A stretch of DNA of 64,000 bases, taken from Fodinicurvata halophila. GTDB lineage: Bacteria; Pseudomonadota; Alphaproteobacteria; Kiloniellales; DSM-21159. The stretch covers positions 135,026 to 199,025 of the forward strand of contig NZ_JBHSCW010000002.1 of NCBI RefSeq assembly GCF_042651425.1, written 5' to 3'. The notes beneath the pieces were generated by a model, which was given only the letters and a program-made list of their open reading frames with translations, had not been told where the DNA came from and made no database searches. A program made the position numbers and the translations under genes. Shown in pieces: positions 54,697 through 62,046 of the stretch; within the stretch, counting starts at the first letter, position 1, and every line of letters begins with the position of its first letter.

Positions 54697-54718
54697 GTCG
54701 GCGAGCTGTGCCGCCGAC
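54697..54718 (-). terminator. Hairpin downstream of pepN
   Basis: GTCGGCG (54697-54703) pairs with CGCCGAC (54712-54718) with an 8-base loop. On the minus strand it lies 120 bases after the pepN stop and before the isochorismatase gene, so it could end pepN transcription. No strong T run follows. Confidence 0.4.
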
Positions 54719-54844
54719 GCCGAAGAGATGCCGTATATTGCGGTCAGATGACCATGCCGTGAACGGACTGGCAATCCTTATTATACGGCAGGCGGCTCTT
54801 TCTGCACTTTGCATTCCCCGGTATCGCCGGGCTTCAATCTGGCT

Positions 54845-57535
54845 TCACCCTTCCAGCGACTTGGACGCGATCTCGTAGACGTCGCGGGACAGGTCCGGAG
54901 CGGACAGGATGCGCTCCAGCTCGGCCTTCATCAGGCGCTGGCGTTCCTCGCCCATGCGTGCCCAGCGACCAAGCGGCGTCAGCAGGCGCGCCGCGATCTG
55001 GGAATTGATCCCGTCCAGTGTCAGCACGCGGTCGGCGTGGAAGCGATAGCCCGAGCCATCGGCGGCGTGGTAGCGCAACGGATTGGCCTGGACGAAAGTA
55101 CCGATCAGCGCCCGCACCTTGTTGGGCCGGCTGAGCGAGAAGACCGGATGCTCTTCCAGCGCCTTGACCCGCTCCAGCGTGTCCGGCCGGGCCGAGACGG
55201 CCTGCAGCGCCAGCCACTTGTCCATGACCAGGTCGTTGTCGCGATAGCGGTCGTGGAAATCCTGCAGTGTGGCCTCCGCGGCCTCGCCGCCGATGTCCGC
55301 CAGCAAACGCAGGGGGGCCATGCGGTCGGTCATGTTGTCGGCCGCGTGATAGTGGTCCACCAGCCGTTCGAGGGCCGCGCCCTCCTCCGGGGCCAGGGCC
55401 GAGAGATAGGACAGCGCCGTGTTGCGCAGGGCGCGCTGGGCCGCCTGTTCGCCCTCGGGACTGTAGGCCTCGGTCACCGTATTGACGGTATAGACCTCCT
55501 GCAGATCGTCCGTCAGGGTCTCGGCCAGGCGCCGGCGCAGGGCTTCGCGCGCCCGATGGATGGCGTCCACGTCCAGCGGCTGCATCTGCTCGCCGATGTA
55601 GCTCTCGCCCGGCAGGGTCAGTGCCTCGGCGGCGAAGGCCTTGTCCAGCTGCGGATCGCGCAGGATCTCGCGGAAGGCGTCGATGAAGGCGGTGTCAAAC
55701 TCGGGCACGCCGCCGGCCTGCAATGTCTCCACGGCCTGCAGCAGCAGGCGCAGGGCATAGCGCTGACCCGCCTCCCACCGCGCGAAGGGATCGGAGTCCT
55801 GCGCCATCAGGAAGGCCAGCTCCTCGGCCGACTGCTCGCTCTTAAGGTTGACCGGTGCCGAGAAGCCGCGATTGTACGACAGGGCGCGCGGCTCCGGCAC
55901 ACCGGGAAAGCGGAAGCGCTGCTCGGACTCGCGCAGCTCCAGTACCTTCGTCGCGCTGGTGGCGCCGCTGTCCTCGCCCTCCAGAGCCAGCGGGATGTCC
56001 TGGCCCTGGGCATCCAGCAGGCCCACCGCAAAGGGGATCTGCAGGGGCTGCTTCTCCGGCTGGCCGGGCGTGGGCGGGCAGGTTTGCCGCACCGTCATCT
56101 CGTAGGTGCCGCTGTCGCCGTCATAGGCGCCCGTCACCTCGACCTCGGGCGTACCGGCTTGCGAATACCAGCGCTTGAACTGCTCCAGGTCCACGTCGTT
56201 GGCGTCGGCCATGGCGGCGACAAAATCGTCGCAGGTGGCAGCCTGGCCGTCGTGGCGCTCGATATAGAGCCGCATGCCCTTCTGGAAGCCGTCCTCGCCC
56301 AGCAGGCTGTGCAGCATGCGGATGACCTCGGCGCCTTTCTCGTAGACCGTGGGTGTATAGAAGTTATTGATCTCAATGTAGGAATCCGGCCGCACGGGAT
56401 GCGCCAGTGGGCCGGCGTCCTCTGGGAACTGCCGGGCACGCAGGGCGCGCACCGTCTGGATGCGCTCCACCGGGCGCGAGCGCACGTCCGAGGAGAACTC
56501 CTGGTCGCGGAAGACCGTCAGGCCCTCCTTCAGGCTCAGCTGGAACCAGTCGCGGCAGGTCACGCGGTTGCCAGTCCAGTTGTGGAAGTACTCGTGCGCC
56601 ACCACGGACTCGATGCCGGCATAGTCGCCATCGGTAGCCGTGTCCGGATCGGCCAGAATGTACTTGTCGTTGAAGACGTTCAGCGACTTGTTCTCCATGG
56701 CGCCCATGTTGAAGTCGCTGACCGCCACGATGTTGAACAGGTCCAGGTCGTATTCCAGGCCGAAGCGCGTCTCGTCCCAGCGCATGGCGCGCTTCAGGGA
56801 GTCCATGGCCCAGCCGGTGCGGCTTTCCTTGCCATGCTCCACATAGATGCGCAGCGCCACCTCGCGCCCCGAGTGGGTGGTGAAACCCTCCTCGTGACAG
56901 GCCAGGTCGCCGGCCACCAGGGCGAAGAGATAGCTGGGCTTGGGGAAGGGATCGTCCCAGACGGCATAGTGCCGCCCGTCCGACAGCTCGCCGGTCTCGG
57001 CCAGGTTGCCGTTGGACAGCAGCACGGGACAACTGTCCTTCGGCCCGCGGATGGTGACGTGATAGCGGGTCAGCACGTCCGGCCGGTCGGGGAAATAGGT
57101 GATGCGCCGGAAGCCCTCGGCCTCGCACTGGGTGCAGAAGATGCCGTTGGAGAGATACAGCCCCGACAGCTCGCTGTTGCCCTTGGGATCGATCTCGGTC
57201 TCGATCTCCAGCGTGAAGGATCCCTGCGGCGGTGCCGTCACCGTCAGGCCGCTGTCGTCCACCCGGTAGTCCCGGCCCTCGGCCAGCGGTTGTCCGTCCA
57301 GCGCGATGGAGACCAACTTCAACGCCTCGCCATCCAGCTTCAGCGGCCGCACGTCGGCGGCCGAGCCCTGCTCATGCGCCGGCGCCACGGCCAGCCGGGA
57401 TTTCACGCGAGTGGCTCCCGGCTCCAGGTCGAACGCCAGCGCCAGGCTGTCGATGGCATAGTCGGGTGCTGTGTAGTCTTCGCGACGAATGACGGTCGGT
57501 GTCTGGGCGGGCGCGGCGGTGGCTGTATCGGGCAT
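54845..57535 (-). CDS. pepN: Aminopeptidase N (M1 family)
   Basis: The 896-residue zinc peptidase removes N-terminal residues from peptides. The exopeptidase motif GAMEN (278-282), the zinc motif HEYFHNW with His314, Glu315 and His318, and the downstream Glu of the VFRDQEFSSD region are all visible. Total length agrees with proteobacterial PepN. It is very acidic, as in salt-tolerant species. ATG 57535 is used because the upstream in-frame start at 57571 adds an unlikely basic lead. Confidence 0.93.
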   Translation of the reverse strand: MPDTATAAPAQTPTVIRREDYTAPDYAIDSLALAFDLEPGATRVKSRLAVAPAHEQGSAADVRPLKLDGEALKLVSIALDGQPLAEGRDYRVDDSGLTVTAPPQGSFTLEIETEIDPKGNSELSGLYLSNGIFCTQCEAEGFRRITYFPDRPDVLTRYHVTIRGPKDSCPVLLSNGNLAETGELSDGRHYAVWDDPFPKPSYLFALVAGDLACHEEGFTTHSGREVALRIYVEHGKESRTGWAMDSLKRAMRWDETRFGLEYDLDLFNIVAVSDFNMGAMENKSLNVFNDKYILADPDTATDGDYAGIESVVAHEYFHNWTGNRVTCRDWFQLSLKEGLTVFRDQEFSSDVRSRPVERIQTVRALRARQFPEDAGPLAHPVRPDSYIEINNFYTPTVYEKGAEVIRMLHSLLGEDGFQKGMRLYIERHDGQAATCDDFVAAMADANDVDLEQFKRWYSQAGTPEVEVTGAYDGDSGTYEMTVRQTCPPTPGQPEKQPLQIPFAVGLLDAQGQDIPLALEGEDSGATSATKVLELRESEQRFRFPGVPEPRALSYNRGFSAPVNLKSEQSAEELAFLMAQDSDPFARWEAGQRYALRLLLQAVETLQAGGVPEFDTAFIDAFREILRDPQLDKAFAAEALTLPGESYIGEQMQPLDVDAIHRAREALRRRLAETLTDDLQEVYTVNTVTEAYSPEGEQAAQRALRNTALSYLSALAPEEGAALERLVDHYHAADNMTDRMAPLRLLADIGGEAAEATLQDFHDRYRDNDLVMDKWLALQAVSARPDTLERVKALEEHPVFSLSRPNKVRALIGTFVQANPLRYHAADGSGYRFHADRVLTLDGINSQIAARLLTPLGRWARMGEERQRLMKAELERILSAPDLSRDVYEIASKSLEG

Positions 57536-57759
57536 GGGACTCTCTCGGCAATGACGGTGCCGGCACAGCAAAGGCCGGTCCAGAAGCGTCTGTTACGTTT
57601 GGATAGGATCAGAAAGAAAACTGTCAGTTTTCTAAGTGGCAACTCCAGCAGCACCCGTCAAGCTGAGTTGGGTCACAATATCGTATTTTAAGTTCTTCCA
57701 GAATTATTCATATGCCATAATACAGAAATTAAATACTTATCAAGAACAATGGGGTGCAA

Positions 57760-58569
57760 ATGAAATATACAGATAAATTTGTCGCGTTCATCGATATCCT
57801 AGGATTCAAACAGATCGTGGAAAAATCTGTTATCATCGAGGATGCTGAATCTATCGCTCGGATGATCAAAAGGTTAGCACCAGAAAGTGATATTGCTTTT
57901 TATCAAAATGACGGAGCAGAAATTTGCCCTTGTTCTGAAAGTTACAGCTCCGATCTCGCAATGAGGATTTCTCAAATTTCAGACTGTGTAGTTATTTCAG
58001 CCGAAATATCAGCAGCTGGAGTGATCAATATAATTCACTACTGTCAAAAAGTAGCGGAGCGCCTGCTTCTTCGTGAGAGTGTATTATGTCAGGGATATCT
58101 AACTCGTGGCAAGATAGTTCACGATGGGATGATGTTTTTCGGGCCAGGATACCAAGCAGCAGTCGAAGGTGAAAAACAAGCTGCCTCGATCGAATGGCGT
58201 GGGGAAGTACTTGGGACACCCTTCATAGAAATAGATCCTGACGTCGTTGCTTATCTCAAATCACACGGCGACGATTGCACTCATGAGATGTTTACGCGAA
58301 TGACAGTCCGTGGAACAACCGAGAGCTATATCTCTCCATATGGTATTTTTGATAGACTTGCTAACTGGGCTTCAGATCCTTCGAAATCCCCCGACCAAAT
58401 ATTCAAAGAATTCAACATTGCCAACTCTATAATCGAACGAATTGAGAAGGATATCGCGGCTTCGAAACCAAAAAATTTACGGGCAAGAGAAAAACTAAGG
58501 ATTACCCAAGAAGAATTATCAAAAGCCAGAGAGCGCCTTGCTGAAGCTCAGAGTATGATTCTATCTTAA
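57760..58569 (+). CDS. AT-rich orphan, class III cyclase-like protein
   Basis: The 269-residue protein begins FVAFIDILGFKQ (Asp12) and continues with ISQISDCVVISAE (Asp75). These two Asp-bearing strands resemble the metal-binding strands of class III nucleotidyl cyclases. A RGKIVHDGMMFFGPGYQAAVEGE segment follows, as in orphan proteins found near defence genes, and the C-terminus from about 215 is a predicted coiled coil. The composition is about 43% GC, far below its neighbours. It abuts the 3' end of tRNA-Ser, a classic integration site. Cyclase function is inference; no partner effector is encoded. GTG 57754 is an alternative start. Confidence 0.55.
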   Translation: MKYTDKFVAFIDILGFKQIVEKSVIIEDAESIARMIKRLAPESDIAFYQNDGAEICPCSESYSSDLAMRISQISDCVVISAEISAAGVINIIHYCQKVAERLLLRESVLCQGYLTRGKIVHDGMMFFGPGYQAAVEGEKQAASIEWRGEVLGTPFIEIDPDVVAYLKSHGDDCTHEMFTRMTVRGTTESYISPYGIFDRLANWASDPSKSPDQIFKEFNIANSIIERIEKDIAASKPKNLRAREKLRITQEELSKARERLAEAQSMILS

Positions 58570-58632
58570 AGTAATAATTTTTTATGGTGAAATTTTATTA
58601 TTACTTAAAAAATTTCATTTATATTGAAAAAA

Positions 58633-58725
58633 TGGCGGAGGGAGGGGGATTCGAACCCCCGATAGGGCTATAAACCCTATAACGGTTTAGCAAACCGTCG
58701 CCTTCAGCCGCTCGGCCACCCCTCC
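58633..58725 (-). tRNA. tRNA-Ser (anticodon GCT)
   Basis: On the minus strand the sequence folds with an acceptor stem of 5' GGAGGGG and 3' TCCCTCC followed by G and an encoded CCA, a D-arm, the anticodon GCT (58689-58691) in a seven-base loop flanked by ACGGTTT and AAACCGT, a long class II variable arm (TATAGGGTTTATAGCCCTAT), and the T-arm GGGGG-TTCGAAT-CCCCC. The long variable arm and GCT identify tRNA-Ser for AGC/AGU codons. An AT-rich foreign-looking gene lies immediately beyond its 3' end. Confidence 0.95.
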
Positions 58726-58864
58726 GCAGGCCCCAGGTCGGGGGCGTCGCTCTGTCTGCGGGATGTGCTTTCTAGTCAGTCGCTCCCCCGCTTGTCAATG
58801 ACCGCAGCCAGGAGATTTGGTCCCGGCCCCATGTCCGTCAAGCCCCCGGCGCGCAGCGCCCTTT

Positions 58865-60025
58865 CTACCCGACTGCCTGGCGCAGCGCCTGGTCCAGGTC
58901 GTCCAGCAGGTCCTGGCGGTCCTCCAGGCCGATGGACAGGCGGATCAGGTTGCGCGGAATCGGGCTGTCCGTGCCCTCGATGGTCGGGCGGTGCTCGATC
59001 AGGCTCTCGGTGCTGCCCAGCGAGGTCGCCGGCACGAACAGGCGGCAGTTGCGCACCACCTCCACCGCCTGTTGTTCGCTGCCGTTCACCAGCAGGCTCA
59101 TCATCGCCCCGAAACCCTCGGGCATCTGGCGGCGTGCCAGCTTGTGCTGCGGATGCTCGGGCCGGCCGGGGTAGAGCACGGCCTCGACACCCGGATGCTC
59201 GGCCAGCCGGTCGGCCAGCCAGGCCGCCGTGGCGCTGGCCTGACGCACCCGCACGAAGAGCGTGCGCAAGCCACGGTGCAGTAGCCAGGCCTCGAAGGGT
59301 CCCAGGGTGGCGCCCGCCTGGCTGCGGTGGCGCTCGATGCGCTGCCAGACCTCATCCTGCTGCCGGGTCAGCAGGGCGCCGGCCAGCACGTCGCTGTGGC
59401 CGTTCAGGTACTTGGTGGCGGAGTGCATGACGATGTCGGCGCCCAGCTCCAGCGGGCGCTGCAGCACCGGGGTCGCCATGGTGCTGTCCACCGCCAGACG
59501 GGCGCCGGCCTGGTGCGCGAGGCCCGCCAGGGCGGCGATGTCCACCACCTGCATCACCGGATTGCCGGGCGTCTCGATCCAGACCAGCTTCGTGCGCCCC
59601 GGACGGATCTTCCCCGCCACGTCCTCGGGATCGGTGGCGTCGACGGTCTCCAGCTCGATGCCCCAGTCGCGGCAGAAATCCACCGCCCAACCGCGGAACC
59701 CCCAATAGAGCGGATCCTGCATCAGCAGGTGATCGCCGGGGCGAAGCGACATGACCACGGCGGTGGCCGCCGCCATGCCCGAGGCGAAGACCAGGCCGGC
59801 CTCCGCTCCCTCCAGGCGCGCCAGCAGCTCCTCCACATGACTCCCCGTGGGGCTGGCGTTGCGCAGGTAGTCGCCCTGGGGCGGCGGGCCGTAGTCCTCG
59901 GCCCGCCGGAAGGTGGTGGCGGCATGGACCGGCGGCACCACGGCCCCGGTCTCGCCGTCGCCCTCATAGCCGCCCTGGGCGGCCAGGCTCTCGGGGCTCG
60001 GCCCCCTGTTCTTGCGCTCCTGCAT
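58865..60025 (-). CDS. Cystathionine gamma-synthase family PLP enzyme
   Basis: The 386-residue enzyme has the PLP-lysine motif HSATKYLNGHSD (Lys205), the YLRNASPTGSHVEELLARLEGAE region and ETPGNPVMQVVDIAAL, as in MetB/MetC-type trans-sulfuration enzymes. It may be a cystathionine beta-lyase, gamma-lyase or gamma-synthase; the sequence does not separate these. ATG 60025 is chosen because the family starts here, although the frame is open further upstream. It overlaps no neighbour. A GST gene follows upstream in the same direction. Confidence 0.86.
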   Translation of the reverse strand: MQERKNRGPSPESLAAQGGYEGDGETGAVVPPVHAATTFRRAEDYGPPPQGDYLRNASPTGSHVEELLARLEGAEAGLVFASGMAAATAVVMSLRPGDHLLMQDPLYWGFRGWAVDFCRDWGIELETVDATDPEDVAGKIRPGRTKLVWIETPGNPVMQVVDIAALAGLAHQAGARLAVDSTMATPVLQRPLELGADIVMHSATKYLNGHSDVLAGALLTRQQDEVWQRIERHRSQAGATLGPFEAWLLHRGLRTLFVRVRQASATAAWLADRLAEHPGVEAVLYPGRPEHPQHKLARRQMPEGFGAMMSLLVNGSEQQAVEVVRNCRLFVPATSLGSTESLIEHRPTIEGTDSPIPRNLIRLSIGLEDRQDLLDDLDQALRQAVG

Positions 60026-60060
60026 TCCGATCCGGCCTCCTTCCCCCGGTGACAAGCTGC

Positions 60061-60756
60061 TCAGCGGCGCTGGAACTGCGTGTCGCCGAACAGCAGCTCC
60101 TTGGCCTTCTCGTCGAACGCCGCCGGGCGCTCGCTGGCCAGCACCTGGACGCCGCGCTGCACGGCCGGCCGCTCGGCGATCTCGTCGTGCCAGCGCGCGA
60201 AGTTCGGGTATTCCTCGCGGTCCACGTTCTGCCCGTCCGGATTGCGCGTCCAGGGCCAGGCGGCGATGTCGGCGATGGTGTATTCGTCGCCGGCCAGGTA
60301 GCGGCTCTCGCCCAGGCGCTTGTCCATCACGTTGTACAGGCGATTGGCCTCGTTGCTGTAGCGCTTCTTGCCATAGGGCACCTCCTCGGGCGCGTACCTC
60401 AGGAAGTGGTGCGCCTGGCCCAGCATGGGACCCAGGCCGCCCATCTGCCACATCAGCCACTGCATGACGTCATAGCGCACCTTGCCCTCGGCCGGCAGGA
60501 ACCTGCCGTGCTTTTCCGCCAGATAGACGAGGATGGCGCCCGATTCGAACAGCGGCAGGGGCTGTCCGTCCGGGCCGTCAGGGTCCAGGATGGCCGGGAT
60601 CTTGTTGTTCGGGCTGATCTTCAGGAAGCCGGGGTCGAACTGGTCGCCGGCGCCGATGTTCACGGCGTGGACGTTGTAGTCCAGGCCCAGCTCTTCCAGC
60701 AGGATGTGCACCTTGTGGCCGTTGGGCGTCGCCCAGCTGTAGAGTTCAATCGTCAT
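60061..60756 (-). CDS. YfcG-like glutathione S-transferase
   Basis: The 231-residue thioredoxin-fold plus helical-domain protein has the N-terminal TPNGHKV motif and SPNNKIPAILD near 55, then the C-terminal GGLGPMLGQAHHF, all characteristic of E. coli YfcG (disulfide-bond oxidoreductase, Nu-class GST). It lacks a signal peptide and should act in the cytosol on glutathione disulfides. ATG 60756 gives the usual YfcG start. It is next to the cystathionine-family enzyme, both in sulfur metabolism, which may be coincidence. Confidence 0.85.
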   Translation of the reverse strand: MTIELYSWATPNGHKVHILLEELGLDYNVHAVNIGAGDQFDPGFLKISPNNKIPAILDPDGPDGQPLPLFESGAILVYLAEKHGRFLPAEGKVRYDVMQWLMWQMGGLGPMLGQAHHFLRYAPEEVPYGKKRYSNEANRLYNVMDKRLGESRYLAGDEYTIADIAAWPWTRNPDGQNVDREEYPNFARWHDEIAERPAVQRGVQVLASERPAAFDEKAKELLFGDTQFQRR

Positions 60757-60896
60757 AACCTGCTCTTTTCCTTTCCTTTTCCGGGAGTCCGGCACAGTCT
60801 AGTGAGTGGCGACCGCACCAGCGAGGTCCCCCAAGACGTGGCGTCCCCCGCTGGATGCGACAAGTCCGCCGCAGTCATGGCTGTGTTTCCCTGGGC

Positions 60897-61814
60897 TCAA
60901 GAATGGCCCCGCTGCGGACCGCGCGGGCGCACCACCACAAGGGCCACGCCCACGGCCGCCACCGCCATGCCGACCAGGGCCAGCGGCCCCAAACGCTCGT
61001 CGAACAGCAGCCAGGCGATGGTCCCGGTGACCGGCGGCACGAGATAGAACAGGCTGGCCGTACGGCCCGCCTCGCCCAGCCGGATCAGCAGCATCAGCAG
61101 GCTGACGGCTCCCAGGGAGAGCACGAAGACCAGCCAGCCCAGGGCGAAGAGGAATTCGCCGCTCCAGGTGATGTGATTGTCCTCGAAGGCCAGGGCCACG
61201 ACGCCGGTGGCCAGGGTGGCTGCGGAGTACTGGATGGCCGCGCCGGACCAGAGATCCAGGTCGGTGCAGAAGCGCTTCTGGTAGACGACGCCGCTGGTGA
61301 TCGCCAACAGGGCCAGCACGCTGAGCAGCACCGCCGGAATGCCGAAGCCCTCGAACAGCTCGGCGCCGACGGCCAGGTCCATGCGGTCCGAGAGCACCAT
61401 GACCACGCCCAGCAGGCCGAGGACCAGGCCCACCACCTGGCGCGGACGCACCGTCTCGCCCAGCAGTGGTCCCACCACCGTGGCCGTCAGGATTGGCTGC
61501 AGGCAGACGATCAGGGCCGACAGGCCGGCCGGCAGTCCCTGCTCGATGGAGGCGAAGACGGCGCCGAGATAGAGGGAATGCACCATGATCCCGACCACGG
61601 CGGCATGGCCCATCAGGCGCAGGTCGCGCGGCCACTGCGCCTTCAGGACGACGGCCAGCGGCACCACCAGCAGCGTGACCAGCGCAAAGCGCAAGGCCAG
61701 GAAAGTCTGCGATTCGGCGTAGGGCAGGCCCAGCTTGGCCCCGATGAAGCCGGTGGCCCAGAGCACGACGAACAGCCCGGGCACAACCCGTACGAAGAGG
61801 GAGGAAGATGACAT
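60897..61814 (-). CDS. EamA/DMT superfamily transporter
   Basis: The 305-residue protein has about 10 transmembrane helices in two EamA repeats (WATGFIGAKLGLPYAES in the first, PVTGTIAWLLFDERLGPLALVG in the second). Members export metabolites such as amino acids or drugs. ATG 61814 is preferred over 61862 because the first helix then starts without a long basic lead. The substrate is unknown. Confidence 0.83.
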   Translation of the reverse strand: MSSSSLFVRVVPGLFVVLWATGFIGAKLGLPYAESQTFLALRFALVTLLVVPLAVVLKAQWPRDLRLMGHAAVVGIMVHSLYLGAVFASIEQGLPAGLSALIVCLQPILTATVVGPLLGETVRPRQVVGLVLGLLGVVMVLSDRMDLAVGAELFEGFGIPAVLLSVLALLAITSGVVYQKRFCTDLDLWSGAAIQYSAATLATGVVALAFEDNHITWSGEFLFALGWLVFVLSLGAVSLLMLLIRLGEAGRTASLFYLVPPVTGTIAWLLFDERLGPLALVGMAVAAVGVALVVVRPRGPQRGHS

Positions 61815-62046
61815 GAAGCTCTTGTTCTGGCGTGTGTTCAGGTCCCCGCAAGCGAGAGACAAGCCCTAACAGAGCGATGGGCGGTCAGGTAGCCCTCTAG
61901 GAACAGGGCACCTATGCGCCAGTGCTGGAGCGGGAAACGGCACCGCCGCTAGCCGACACGTTCCAAGCTATCTGTGTTCCGCGAACTGCCGGAAGCCACG
62001 TCCCTAAACACCCAGCCCTCGAAGCAGCGGGAAGACAGGGCAGATC

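Noticed and set aside
54809..57691. A 960-codon frame antisense to pepN
   Set aside because: It is the mirror of an acidic GC-rich gene; it has no family motifs and the minus-strand protein carries GAMEN and HEXXH.
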